Assembly: GCA_022605955.1 (NCBI GenBank) | Contig: JAKCOZ010000001.1 | Coordinates: 104,192,211 to 104,256,210, forward strand | Reading direction: 5' to 3' | Source of the DNA: Rallus limicola | Lineage: Eukaryota; Chordata; Aves; Gruiformes; Rallidae | Length of the DNA stretch: 64,000 nucleotides | Shown: in pieces, positions 13,401 to 28,200 of the stretch | Layout: the number at the start of each line of letters is the position of its first letter | Numbering within the stretch: position 1 is the first letter of the stretch | Position numbers and translations under genes: made by a program | The notes under the pieces: model-generated | Seen by the model: only the letters and a program-made list of their open reading frames with translations | The model's database searches: none | Told to the model about the DNA's origin: nothing

Positions 13401-16400
13401 CAAAGGGCTGTTGAAAAAGGAAAGAATGACCTGGAAAATCCTCTGGTAGTCATACAGCTCATAGCAATGTTTGTCACGCAGCCCTTCTCCAAGAAACCTG
13501 AGAATCCACTCACGTTCTGTTTTGTACTAGAAGCATAAGGAAAATACCACCATCAGAGACTTCCAAATAACTCCTGCTCCTACGAGCACAAAAAGCCCTG
13601 GTTCCCTGGGAGTGCCAGCAGGGTGCTTCACTGCTTTTTTCTGGACTTCTCTATTTTCATCCCTACCAAATTTAATCAACAACAGCCATCAGGAACAGAC
13701 ACTCCATGGCCCACGCAGGCACTGATAATATAACTTTAAAAGTTGCTGTTTCTAAAGTACCTCGGTTGAACTCAACACTAATAATCCAGTAAGATGGCTA
13801 AGGTACAACATTGTGTTTGTTGTGCTGGCCAAGCACAGCTCATGACTGCATTACATGTTACTATTAAGAAAACAATAAAGAAACAGATGAATAATAATTT
13901 TAATTCCAATACAGAAAGGAATAAAGATACCTCTAATTAATTACCTATGGAAGAATAAGACTCAATTGCATTTTTAAAGCTTTTTTTTCTATTATTTTCT
14001 GAAGGATTAGTGGAACCCTAGAATGTGCTCCTTACATTACCTCAAAATCAAAACTGTAGAAGAGCTGGAAAAATCCTGGTACTTTCCTCAGGTCCAAATA
14101 CTGGTGTGACAGAAGGAATCTATTTACCTTGATATAAATGTGCTCCTCTGTGAAGAGAAACAATGGTTATTGTGGAGGAGGACAACGTTCACAATGCACA
14201 ACCACGCAGAAAATAAACAGAACCTGTGTTTCCCAGCGTTCCAGCTACCTGCCAGAACCGTACATCAATCACAGAGAGAAGGCCTTCTGCTCTACGGGCT
14301 GATCCTACTGTTGTCTCTCCCTCCTCTTCCCCAAAATGAAAAGCTCGTTGAGAGCGTGTGCAAAGCAGGTAAGAAGATAAACACTCAATTCAGCTCTCAT
14401 TTCAGTAAAACCATGTTACTTCCTTGACAGAACAGAAATCTGCAGCAAGGTGAGAGGCAAACCTCTCCACCTTCCAAGCCTAACCCTTCACAGTAGGCAA
14501 ACATCACTTTTAACTGCTTTGGGCAGAGGGTTTCATGAGAGACCTCTCAAGGCCCCTTTCCAAGCTGAACTACCCCTCCTCGATCCTGATGGCCCTTTGC
14601 AACAGCGACTTAACGCTGATTCTAAGGAGAAAAGGACACTCAGACCGATGTACTGTCACCTGCTGGACAGGACCTGCAGCTGATCTAGTTTCACTCATTT
14701 AAGCCTCTGTCCACTTCCACCCCAAAATTACAAGGCAGTAACGGCTTCACCCCAATGGATCAGACTGGTTTTGTACACAAATCAGAATGGCACTTCCCAC
14801 TGCTCCAGTAAGGCAGTCCGCACAAGCACTGGAAGCTTTCCTTTGAATCACAGGAAAGCATACTTCACAGCTCAGACCAGTGTCACAGCTACCTCAATTT
14901 CCAGTATTGGTCCAAGACATAACTCCTTGGAGAATGCTAAACCCCAATATCCCAGTATGTTCCAGTACCTGGCTTCAGAATCTGCTGTGCCACACGAGCA
15001 ATGTAGAGGGTCAAAGAGAAGGTGAACCTGAGGTTGGGCTGCCTGATTCCATTTTGCACAGTATCCAAGAGATACAGCAACTGTGGTATAAAAACCCAGG
15101 AGAGAAAAGCTTGAGCCATAACAAAACCAAATACAACTGGAGAGCAGGAAAGCATAAATAAGCTTCTAGAATATTTCCTTGGCCATAAAACAAATGCCAA
15201 TCCCATGAGGATTTCTGTTTCTACAAATACAATCCCTAAGAATTTTGAAAGCCCATTTCCCCCCTTTTTTCTGTCCATAGATTGTAACAGAAGGAAACAC
15301 AAAGCGATACAGAAGAAACGATGGAAGAGAGAATTACAAGTGTCTTTTAGCGCTCTCCCCACGGGCCTGTAGATGGATGCATAAAGCAATGACTCTTCCA
15401 TAAAGGTCCATGACCTAAAATGTCTAACCTGGCAAACGATCAACCAAGCTCAGTCTTACCTGATTCTTCTCTTGAAAGCGACCTCCTTCCAGATGAGAAC
15501 GAAAGGAAGCCAGGACAAAATACGCGGCTGCTCTCATGTTGGAATCGTAACTGCTCAGGGCAGCTACCGTTAGGCCCAGGGCATTGACTTCAACAAACTT
15601 GTGACATGCCACTACACACTCTGTGTAGGAGGAGGGGAAAAAGAACAAAAGAAAAACACCCGGTGCATTACACTGACGTGTCACAGACTATGTAACAGCA
15701 CTATAATCCTTAACAAAACTTCTACTCATCAACACCAGTTTCTAGATTTACCCCTATAAAGTATTACTTCGCTACATGTTGCACGTTCCTTCAGCTAACA
15801 AAGACACTCTGCAAATCACTCTCAGCAGGATTCTCCACCTGGGCTGAAATTCATGCTGTCAGAATCATTTACAGGAGACAATTCCACCTGCTGGACCCTG
15901 CAAAGTTGTCAGTATTCTGTAAAGACATCCCATATCTCACTGTTTCAGGGAAGTTAAGTACAGAGAAGAAGAGGGGAAAATTCTCCTCCTCAAAACATTT
16001 TCTGGGCACTTGGGAGGCCTGTTCCTGAAAGAAAGGCCTGCACAGCCAATGAAAAGCCCATCTGTACTAAAGATCTGCTGTAATGGCAGGGACAGGAGAA
16101 TTAACACATAAATAAGCCATTAGCCACACCAGCTGTTACCATGCAGGCACAAGTGATTCTGCTGTTCCAAGCAAAGCCCTAAGCTGTACCCCTATGCCCC
16201 TCTGGGAAAAACAAAGCCCAGCAAGAAACAGCAACCAGCCAGCCAGAAAACATGCCCTTGTGTTTTGCCATCAGGAGTTAGAATTTTACATTTACAGGCC
16301 GTGCATTTTCAGAGTTTGTGCCCTTCCCACCCAGTGAAATGACTTGGTGTGAAACTTCCAGTGTATCTCCTGTACTATTTCTGTTCCATTCATCAGTAGT

Positions 16401-19400
16401 GGAATGCAATGGCACCTCAGTTGTGTTTTACCAGCTGTCCAAGTAGCTGTAAACTCAGTACCACATTCTGAGTTTAGCAACAATATTCACATAATTTCTT
16501 GTAATTTACACCAAAGGTCAAGAGGAAGTTTCTGAGAAACAAATATTCTGATTGAAGAGGCTGTAGTCTGACAAGCACCTATATCTGGTCCACTGATTTC
16601 CTCCCCAGTCACCACCCACCCACAACTAAAATATATATATATAAAATACATAGTTAAATATTGGGTTGAATATTATATATAAAATATATAATTATATATT
16701 GATAGACTGGATATTAGGAAAAAATTATTCACCAAAAGTGGCCAGGCATTGGAACAGGCTGCTCAGGGATGTGGTGGAGTCACCATCCCTGGAGATGTTA
16801 AAAAAAAAAGTGTAGATGGGCACTCTAGGGCACAGTTTAGTAGATACAGTGGTGTTGGGTTGACAGTTGGATATGATCATCTTGGTGGTCTTTGCCAGCC
16901 TTAAATCCCAGATTTTAATCATTTTCCAAAGTGAGTGAAAAGCAATCCCATGCTTCCTACTCTTCAGGCAAGGTGCAAGGGGGCAAGGTAAGCACTGGGA
17001 AATGGACGCTTCGAATCCTAAGTGCACATGCAAAGGTGATCTAAAACCCATCGACCTGCAGAGGATTCTCCATCACTTACAGACACCTCACACATCGCCC
17101 TGGCCTGTACAACACCCCCTCCCTCATGCACAGGACCAAATATGTGTTGTACACCCTTCCGCAGCAAACCAGCACGTGGCTCTCCTTCAGACTGCAGTTC
17201 TTGGGAACTACTAATGTACACCAGACAGACAGAGTGGGTGATTTTGTGGGACGGTATCACACAGGGAAATCCAAGGTTCTCACTTCAGCAGCAAAGTTCA
17301 TGCTGGTCACAGGAGGATTTATTTGGAAAACTTTCTTTCACTGCAAACATGCAGTGGAAATATTTTCCATCCAGCTGACCTTGGAGAGTGTGTCAACTAA
17401 TATAAAATAACAACCTATTATTAAAAAAAATAAAGAAGTTAATCCTATGTCTGACATACGGTTTGTTTAAAGTACCTTGAGAACCATGATGGAAAAGCTT
17501 TCCACCAGATGCTTATCAGAGCTAAAGTTAGACAGAACTTGCTATCTGCCCAACTCCAGACTTAGTATTTTTACTCAATGAGCATTAAACACTTTTACAC
17601 AGTGGGCACGAAACACTGTGCAATAAGTCTGTGTTTATAAATTCGTCAGTTATATAACATCTGCGCTCAGGGCACTGAGCAGCCAGTACAAAGAGCAAAT
17701 AAATAAAGAGGAATTGGGAATTCCAAAAGCAGCTGACATGGTTTAAAAGCACCATGGGACTTGAATTCATAAATCACTTGGGCCCCTTAAAAATGCCCCT
17801 CTTAGGGCACAGACTCTCTCATTCAGCTTGGAGAGGGCAAGAGAACTATTTTTTCCCTCTCTAGTTTAAGAGTCAGCCTATGTTGGGACAGCCGCTGCCT
17901 CCACAGCTCCTCAGGAACATCATGTGCAAGAGGTCCCTCAGCCTCACTGCTGCCTGCACAAGCAGCCATCCTTGCTGGCTGGCTGTGGCACTGCTGAGGC
18001 TGACCAACACGGACACCAAATCCCTCCCACCAGTTACGGTGGCAGCCTCCAGGTGGCAGGTATGATGATGGATACATGACATCAGTGCGTTTGCCAACTA
18101 TCACCCCCAGCTTCAAAAGACACAGGCTGTCCATGCTCCTCATCAGTCCTAGTCCCAAAGACCCTCATCAGTACTAGTTCCAAAGACCCACCATTAACTG
18201 GGTCATCTAAGACCCCTCCTACTGTGAAGCATCAAATAGTTCTGGTACCCGTTTTCTCCTTGTTAAACAAAGAGACAGTTCTGTTTAACTACTGCCAAAA
18301 TTATACAAAGGGCTTTACAGCTACAGCTCAGGACAGGCTACATCCACCCAAAGCAGGAGCTGTGCCGCACAAGGGTACAGGTGAACAAGGCGGGACCGTC
18401 GGTATGATTTCAGGGAAAGGCAGTTATCAGCCTGCCAGTTGCTGCTGACATTACTGTTGGGGGAAGCCAAAGTCAGGTGTAACCACACGGTGTTTAACCA
18501 CTGTCAGCACCCCTCCCGTGCCTGCTTTGCTCTCACACTGCAGCTGAATACAGCCCTACACACTCACCAGAAAAACCTTCAACCTTCCAGTGGGAAACAC
18601 TCTCTACCAATCCTTCTTACGCTGTGTTATAATTACACTGTGCTGGGTTTTGTGATACACAGGTTGCTGGAAAGCCTGTCTGCCACTCTAAGTAGCCAAA
18701 TCTCAGGAGTCATTTTGCATTCAAATAAGAAAGTGCTTTTTTTAAAAAAAAAAAAGCAAACCACCAAAAAACTTTAATGCCAATTATACCTTGTTGCTTT
18801 TTAAGTCATTCCAAAAATAACAATGCAATGCAGTAGGTGGTAAAACAATGCATATTTCTTCTCTCCAAAGCCAGGTGCAAATTTCTTCACTCTACTAGCT
18901 GTCAGGTTGAGAATTACAGAGGTACAGATAGAGCCATACAGCTCCCACAGCAGAGTCAAATGACACTAAATATCAAAGAGAAACATTCTCTTTACCTGGT
19001 CTGGTCAGTTCGCTAAAGAGCTGAAGTAGAAAACAAGGATCATAGAAGTCATCCAGACTCTTGACATTTTCATCTCTATACAGTGACTCTTGTACCTCCT
19101 GAAACTAAAACCAGAACAGTATTTGTAAAGAACACGAACAATTTCCAGCTCGGTTTCAAACTTCCCCGACCACCCATCCCTTTATAAAGCAGCCAATACC
19201 GTATCTTGTAAAATATAATGCAACACAGCATGAGGCTTAGGTTTAAATCTGGTTTTCACTATGAGGGTCCCAAAATTACTTCCCCTGACTAGTGTGAACA
19301 GGTACAGACATTCCAACCCCCTGCCATGGGCAGGGGCACCCTCCACTAGATAGGGTTGCCCAAAGCTCCACCCAATCTGGCCTCGAACACTGCCAGGGAA

Positions 19401-22400
19401 GGGGCAGCCACAGGGAAACCCGTGCCAGCGCCTCACCATCCTCACAGGGAAGAATTTCTTCCTGATATCCAATCTGAATCTTCCCTCATTTAGTTTAAAG
19501 ACATTACCTCTGGTCCCGTCACTCCATACCCTTGTAACAAGTCTCTCCCCAGCTTTCTGGTAGGCCCTTCAGGTACTGGAAGGCTGCTATAAGATTCCCT
19601 GGAGCCTTCTTGTCTCCAGGCTGAACAAGCCCAACTCTCTCAGCCTGGCTTCACATGAGAGGTGCTTAAGCCATCCTCATGCTCGTGATGAAGATGGCTT
19701 CATCATCTCTTCATTCTCGTGGCCCTCCTCTGGACTCACTCCAGCAGCTCCATGTCTTTTTTGTACTGAGGACCCAGAGCTGGATGCAGTACTCCAGGTA
19801 GGGTCTCACCAGAGTGCAGTTAGAGGAGCAGAATCCCCTCCCTTGACCTGTAAGTTACACTGGTTTTGATGCAGCCCAGGATACAGTTGGCTTTCAGGGC
19901 TGCAAGTGCGCATCGCTGGCTAATGTTGAGCTTTGTGTGAATCAACGCCCCCAAGTCCTTCTCCTCAGGGCTGCTCTCAATCCATTCTCTGCCCAGCCTG
20001 TAGTTGTGCTTGGGATTGTGCTGACCCATATGCAGGACTTGCACTTAGCCTGGTTCAACTGTGGAACTATGGTCCATATATTACAATTAATTTGAAAAGT
20101 GCTCCTAAATAATTAATTACAGCCCTCCTATGAATTCAAATTACTCTCCTGATGTAAACAAAATACTTGCGTTAATGTAATATGCTGCAAGAAACTACTA
20201 AGGTGAAAGGTTCTTCTACATCAAAAGAAGGGTAATTCAGCAGTCTGAACCAAAGCACCTGTGATGACAGCAGACGGCGATGCTGAGGGAAAGACAGAAT
20301 TGTCCTCATCATCTTCTCTCGATCTAGCAGACACAGAATCTCCTCCATGCTTGGCTGCTGCCATAGTGACTTCCCTAGGCTCTTGCAAGTCTTGTGATGC
20401 TCCACAGCGGCTGGACCCCATAGCAGGATTCTTAAACGTTATTAAAAGTAAAGGCATTAGTCAACAGACTGCTAGCACCAAGTGAAAAGCAATTACTGAG
20501 GATATAAATTAGTATTTAAATTTTCCATTCACTTGTACTTATTATCCTGTGGGGACTTGAAACTAGAACTTGTTTCCCTGGCAACACCTTTTTCATCCAT
20601 CCAAAAGCTTTTCAAATTTCTGTCTGAGGGTGTCTCAATAACTATTTCCTACCCTGTTAATCCCAGTCAGAACTTCTCAGAAAAAAAAATGCTCTCTTAT
20701 TTCAGGTACAAATGCTCTCAAGAATGAGAGCAGCTGCATGAAGAGAGAGTGATCGACACCTGGTTGGACAAGGCTGTCTCAAATGTAATCCGTATTTCAA
20801 ACCAGCATCACAGTGGTTCAGCAGAACATTAAGCCTGCACTCCCCTCCTCAGAGTCACTCTGTAGGCCTCTTACTTTGTTTCTGTGCTTGAAGTGCTACT
20901 GAGGTTGTCATTTGTCAGGCAGGTACCGCCAGCCAGCCTGGTACCTTACCACCCAGCTCTGGGTGATAAGAAACCAAACACCATCCCTCCCTCCATCTGC
21001 TGCGATGACAGCTGGAGGGAGGGACGATGTTGGGCTTCTCATCACCCAGAACCTCAAGTCTCCCGTTTGCCACACAAGTCGGGCTCTGCTTTGCTGGTAC
21101 AGCGCTTTCCCTGAATGGCCTCTGTATGACTCAAACTCCTCAGTGCTGAGATCAAGTCTAACCATGCATATGACTCCCAACTCACTTCAGGGTACTGTAT
21201 GAAACTGTTTCTCCTTTTAAAAGGCTACAGAAGTTTTGGGATTTAACTACCTCTGGAATCAAGCACTTTCAGTAAAGATTTATGCAGGATGTGACTACCG
21301 CCAGAGCACCAACTTCTGGAAGCCACTTCAACTCCCTGCTAACAAGAATACTCATTTCTTGCCCCTTTCACAGGCTGCAAGGATTACCTATGGTCTCAGA
21401 TAAAGCTAAGGGAGGTTCTTAATTCAGAGTCCAGGCCTGTCTCAACTGCCCGAGCCAGCATTCCCACCCTGCTGTTAATATTTATGGCTGTACCCCTCAA
21501 AGATAACAAAGTGCATTTGAGCCAGTCAGACCAAAACCATCAGTGTACGTAGGAACTGTTAGCAACAGGCTTCCCTGGGGACTGCCTGGGCACAGGGCCT
21601 GAAAAGGAACTGTTTTACGCAATACGGGGTTCTCTCTTACGAAGCTTGTAGATGTGTTGCGTGGCTGCCCTATAAGGAGAGCTGAAGTCCCAACTGGTGA
21701 AAGACAAGGCAGGCATTGACACCACATTACTACCCCATGGATTGTTATACATGTGTTAACGTGGGAAGTTATAAAGCACTTCTCCACTGGCACATTCCTC
21801 TCCTCTCCAGCAAAGCACCAGAGCCAAATAACGTGCACACCGGGGCAAGGTAACCAAAAAGGGCAAGAGCCATGTTGGGTAGCAAATCCTGTATCCCAAG
21901 GGAACAAGGAAGGGAAAGGAGTCCTACACTAGCAAAAAATGCTTTGGTATCGTTCTGTGATGAAAGCTCTATAGTGGGTTCTTACTACAGAGAGTGAGGA
22001 CTCCCAAAATGACGCAGTTCCCCACCCAACCCAGAGACACCACAAGGTTTAGGCAACGCACAAGATACACTGTACTGGGTTTGGGTGGCAAGGTTTTGGT
22101 AGCTGGGGGACTACAGGGGTGACTTCTGTGAGAAGCTGACGAAAGCTTCCTGTATGTCTAATAGAGCCAATGACAGCCAGCTCCAAGGTGGATCTGCTGC
22201 TGGCCAGGGCTGAGCCCATCAGGCACACTGGTAGTGCCTCTGGGCTGGGAGACAAATGAGAATACGAAAGAAAAACAACTCCACAGGCACCCAGGTCAGC
22301 AAAGGGGGAGGAGGCGCTCCAGGCACCAGAGCACGTTTGCCTACAGTCCATAGAGAAGACCATGGTGAGGCGGGCTGTTCCCTTGCAGCCCATGGAGGTC

Positions 22401-25195
22401 CACAGTGGATCAGACATCCCACCCGCTGCTGCCTGGGCAGGACCCCGTGCTGGTGTAGGTGGAGGCACGAAAGGATGCTATGACCCTGTGGGAAGCCATG
22501 CTGGAGCAGGCTCCTGGCAGGACCTGTGGCCCTGTGGAGAGAGAAGCCCACACTGGAGCAGGTTTTCTGGGGACACTTGTGACCCTGTGGGGAACTAGGC
22601 TGCAGCAGTCTGGTCCTGAAGGAATGCACTCCTTGGACATGCAGGAGCAGTTTGTGAAGAACTGCAGCCCACAGGAGGGACTCATGTTGGAGAAGTTTGT
22701 GCAGAAGTCTCCCGTGGGAGGGACCCAGAAGGGGAAGAGTGCAAGGAGTCCTCCCCATGAGGAGGAAGGAGCAGTAGAGATGTGTGATGAACTGACCCCA
22801 GCCCCCACCCCCCATCTCCTTGTGCCACTTGGGGGAAGGAGGTAGATAAAACAGGAGTGAAATTGAGCCTGGGAGGGGTGGGAAGAGATGTTTTAAGATT
22901 TGGGTTTAGTTGTCATTATCCTGCTCTGCTTTGAAGGGCAATAAATCAATTTTCCCCAAGTGGAGTCCTCTTTCCTGGCAACAGTAACTCCTGAGTGATG
23001 TCCCTGTCCTTATCTAAAGCCCAAAGCCTTTTATTCTATTTTCTCTCTCCTCTCCAGCTGAGGAGGGCAGTGATAGACCGGCCTTGGGGGGCACCTGGCT
23101 TTCAGCCAGGGTCAACACACATTAATAATAGAAATACATAGAAAAAATGTTTCCAAAACCAATATTCACCTCTAGGTTTGACCTTGCTCCTTGTTTATCT
23201 CAGTTAAAAACAAGACCCTGGAAAAATGCCAGTTGTCAGATTGCCAATTTGCGTGTAGTTGTCGCCTTACCTGGAATTTATAAGGCTTTGGTTATTCTTC
23301 TCATATAGCTGAAGCAGTAGCAGTATCTTCTGATCTAAAAACCAAGAATGAAACCCAAAGTCAGTCACCTATGAAGATCAGATCTAGCAGGAAGTCCCTT
23401 TACCAGGCTAACACACTCACCTACAGCACTCAGTGTAGCCCCGTAGGCACCCAACAACATGGCAAGGTGACTGCTCTCACAGAGAGATGGGCTGAGTTTC
23501 ACAACTGTCAGCAGTATATCCACCAAGGCCTCTGAAATAAACCCACAACTTCATCTTTGGTAGACAGTACATATATAAATACCCTCACACATATATACCC
23601 TCTCTAAATAGATGCAGTCACCATACTGTACATTTTAGATCAAGATCTTCTTCTCAAAATACCAAAACCCATTTCCCAGGCTACACTAAAGGATGATTAA
23701 GATGCATCTAATTAAAGTGGAACAATGTTTTTCTGAAGAAGTGAAAACAGCATTTCCAAGCTGGACACACAAATGTTGTTTTGAGGTGAGGTCCACAGTG
23801 TGGCACACTACCCTGCACAACCTTTCCAGGTGTACACAGTTGCTCCTTGGCTAAAAAGAAGTGCTGCACCCTGTCCTATCACATCACAAAGCTCCCTCCT
23901 CGCCTAAGAAGGCATCTTAAATTAGCTCAGGAGTTGCAAGGAGTAAAAGCAGACATCTCAGCATCCTCCCCAAGCTACTCAAGAAGTTACAGCAAGAACT
24001 CCTAAGTTCACACCCCACCTCCAGTAACTCCTCAAAGCAGATCATAGAAACTGCCTGAATCTTGACACCACATTTCTGAATTACTGAAGTTAGCCTCAAA
24101 GAATCCATCTTGCTGCTTTACAAAAATGCATTCAAAAGGTAAAACATGCACAGTATGCAGCAAAATACATTACTCAATTTTAATATCTGTGACTTCACAA
24201 GAGCTTTTTGTTCTTTTCAGGTGATTTAAAACTTGAAAGTTTGGTTCACAGATACATACAAAATTTGTTTTCCTAAGAATTTCCTCCCCTTTTCTTACAC
24301 GTGTTGTTTAACCACTGAATCTCAAAGCCCTGTACAGCAGGGAAAAAGCTGAGGTCTGTGGAGATTTAATGATTGCTCCAAGGTCAGATAGCATTTTAGT
24401 TGTCAGAGATGAAGAAACAAAGACAATTCTAGACATGAACCATCACTCAATTACAGAAGGATATTCCTTGTGAAAGGTTACGGTACCCAATACATGCCGA
24501 TTAACTTAGCATTGCTGATACACAAAATCCACTTAAAAACTACTGTATCAACCTATTTTAAAATGAAGGCCCTTGGCTCACGCATTTCTAACAGAACCTA
24601 CACACACTTCTGTGATCTTACACTACCAATCTTACTAAAACCAAAATAATTAATTCAAGATATCATCAGGGTTAAACAAACAAACAAATCCAAACCCAAA
24701 CCTACTTTTTCAGTAGTTTTCCAAAAAAAAAAAAACAAAAAAACCGAAGTGTTTAAAGCCAGCAGCCATAAAAAGAATGCAACACTTGGATCCAAGTAGA
24801 GGTAGAACTTGAAATTAAATGCTAATATCCTGGAATTGTTTAATAACTCTGCAAGTATACGTAGGTGGATAGGTTACTGGATGGATCGAATATAATGCAA
24901 GCAAGACAAGATTACTAAATATAGCTAAAAGGGAAGGGAAAAAAATACCTCTTGTCTGGATGTTTGTGCCATCTTCTTCTCTTGACCTTAGTATGGCTGA
25001 CAAAAATAGAGAGTGCTGCGTGACCATCATGTGAAGTTTGGAGAGCTTGACTAATCTCTGACTAAGTGAGGATTCTTTCTTGTATAGTAACTGAATAGCA
25101 ATGTTCAGAGCTCTCAGAAACGCTTCATCTCTGTAGCGGTACCTTTAGAAACAAGGATCACAGAAAAGTCAGAGCCCAACCAAAAGGAAAGCTGC

Positions 25196-25226
<31 letters not shown>

Positions 25227-28200
25227 CTGTTTTAAGACATGAAAACTTTGCAAAGAAAGCAAACTCAGTAGAACCAGAACAATTTTTTTATAAACGCACC
25301 TGTTTTCTTGAGCTGTTTTAATTTTTTTATGCTATACTGGTATCTTAATTATAAAAAAGAAAGGAGAATCAACACAGTCACACTTATAGTTGCACTTTTC
25401 TTAATAGAGGAGTAGGATTTTGCCTGCTAGTCCTTGCAGACAACCAACCTTCAGATTAACAATCCTACCTCCACAGAAGCTAATGTTATTTGACAACTAT
25501 TTTATTACTTTTTTTTTAAACTGAACTATTTCTTGTTTCTTTTATTTAAACAGTTTGCATTTAAAAGTGAAAGATCTGTTTCTGGTTCACACAAATTGTA
25601 TTTAAGAAATACTTTAAATTAAAAAAATTATATGAGCATAAATCTTTACAGTGGTTGAAAAGAAGCTAGTCCAACTATCTACTTAGCTATGTTAGTTATG
25701 CCAACTGGAGCACAAAATCCAAATCTGCTTGCGGTTGGTCAGGTTCAGGGATCCAAGAAAACCAGTGGATGTGACATAGTGCATCCTGAGAAACAAGGAG
25801 CACTGTCTAATCTGATTTGAATTCAAGGGAGACCGAGTGTTTCCAGTATAACACAGGACAAGTGAACAGAACCATACCTCCTACAGCACCTTTGGTGCAT
25901 CTCAAAACTACTTACTTGAGTCCCATCTTCACAAGGCTGTACCAGTCATCTGGGTCCACTTCTTCAACAAAGCGCTGTGCATGTAGGAAGTAAAACCAGC
26001 TGTTTACTTCTAGCACATAAAGCATCTACAGATCATCAAGACCAGCAACTTGTGTTCAACAGACACACTAGTAACACACAAGCCAAACATTCAGGTGGGA
26101 TGATCCAAGGGTAACGGGGAAGAAAGTTCTTGGATACAACAATCTCACCTACAGATTCAAATGAAACTGCAAGTCTTATTTTGTTGGTGCTGGGAGCACG
26201 GGAAGCATATGGGCTTTATGCAACTAAAAAGGCAGCTGGTCTGTAGGTATCAAAAAACCCCAGAAACCCTTCACCCTCCCAAAGTGTGAAAGGAATGAAA
26301 AATCAGCAAGACAAAGGAGGAGACTAGGTTTTTGTGTTCCAGCAATGTGCTGAAACTAACCAGCCTTTGTATGTGAAAAACAGGGGGGTTGGGTGTATGT
26401 GTTCTTTACAAAAACTTTTGTTTCCAGAGATGCTATAAATCACAAGAAACACCAATCAGTTTTAAGAAGACTGACAGCTGTGCATGCCAGCAGTCCTGGC
26501 AATGGTTGGTGTCAACTCCATTAGGCCTGCAACACCATCAAGGTGAATACTACAAGGTGACCCCTCAGGTCCTGCCAGACTCATGTTCTGTACAAGCCAT
26601 CATGCCCTAAAAGGGAATCTCATCAGAGGGCAGCAAGAGGTTAAAGGCATTTGCTGCCTGCAGAGACCTACATTTTTGTGTCTCACATGGATCTGCCTAC
26701 CTTACCGAGCTATAAAAGAAGCAGCAGTACAGAGGGCATGATCAGGTAGTGTCCTTTATGATCAAAGTCTGGATTTCTATCTATGATCAACTGTATTTTT
26801 GCCATGGAGTGCAGAGGCCATGGCAAGAAGGTCTTGCTGGAAGTGTCTCTATCATTATTTATTTATTTTTAATCAAAATTTCCAGTGGAAACCTTTGATT
26901 TTTAACTCTTGAACACGTCAAACTCTGATTTTCAAAGAGGACTGTTAGCAAAAAGCCATCATCAAGAGCAATTCAAAACTGCTTCTTACAAAGGATTCAC
27001 TGTACCAAGTTAACTGTGCAAAAGCTATTAAAAGCCCTTGGAAGCCATAATCCATAAAAGAGAAAATAAAAGTCCGATTTATATTTATCCAAGACACAAG
27101 AGCATGGTAACACACATGCACAGAGCCACACCCTAGCAATGCAGACAGAAAGGTGTCTCACCAATAATTCTTCTAGCCTCAGCAGCATGGCCCTCTCCAC
27201 TTCTTGCTTGCTTTCATCTTTACTGCTGTTGTACAGGACAACTAACCCCTTCATGCAGGCCGACAACAGGCGCCTCCTCCAGGAATGCAGCTCTTCAGAG
27301 TTTTCAAGCACGCTAGATATGGCATCTGCCACTGTCCAACTGCAGAAGGATATTTATTTTTTAATGTTGTAATGTGCCTTTTCTATATGTCAAAGACACC
27401 TTGCTGCTAAATCATGAAGTGGCAGATTCTCTGAGGAGAGGATGCTGTTACTGTTCACGATATTTGCACTCATGCACATCTATCACAATGCTTTACAGGA
27501 CAAACTGAATCCTGAAACAGGGAAACTGGATTTGCCTACCTCTCATAATTTTCTGCTTTCTCAAGAGCAGCAGGAAGCTGGTCAATGAGGTTTCGCAGCC
27601 CTTTGCTCTCTGAAGATGGCAACAACTTTGAAAGAACTTGCAGTTTCACTGTGGTCTCAGGTGATGCTTCTGTGTCTTGAAACACACTGCAGAGCTCCTT
27701 CCACAGAGCTTTCCTCAAGACAGGTGTAACAGCTGAGACAACTGTTGGGAGAGAGCAGGGGCACAGGTTCCACACATCTAAGTGCATTAAGCCACAAGAG
27801 ACTTATAATTACAGAAATCCCAAATCACTTTTCTAATCAAGCCCCAGATCACTTGGTTTCTAGGAAATTATACTACAGTGGCTGCTCATCTGGTACAGAG
27901 AAGCGTGCTCTGTGTCACTTCACAGTACCATTAGGGAGCATTCAGAATATATTTCAGACAGCCTCTTGCTACATAGCTGAAATGATGAGACATGGACAAA
28001 CAACGCAGACCTTCACAAGAGGGACAACTTCCTGATAAGAAGCCTTGTCCTTGCATCTCAGGAAGGATGAAGCCTTTACCAGTTCTGTAACCTTGGGCTC
28101 AAAGGAAATTTTCTCTCACATCAGCAGACAGCTAACAGATACCTTATAAATCAAGTCAGTCAGACAACAGCTTCCCCTTCTAGTGTTCAAGCACGAAATC

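Larger units (their letters stand above)
10838..15459. other. Introns 31-36 of URB1
   Basis: Between exons 31 and 37 the introns range from 379 to 966 nt. Apart from the CATAA repeat and a C8-10 run near 11785-11793, I see no repeat element, RNA gene or extra exon. Confidence 0.5.
23532..27161. other. Introns 24-26 of URB1
   Basis: AT-rich intron sequence around the small exons 25 and 26. Apart from the 26-base A run at 25199-25224 I see no mobile element or extra exon. Several T-rich or A-rich runs near 24720 and 25500 are ordinary low complexity. Confidence 0.5.

Noticed and set aside
22219..22815. 198-codon and 132-codon minus-strand frames
   Set aside because: They lie in the repetitive body of the solo LTR and reflect its internal repeats, not a gene.
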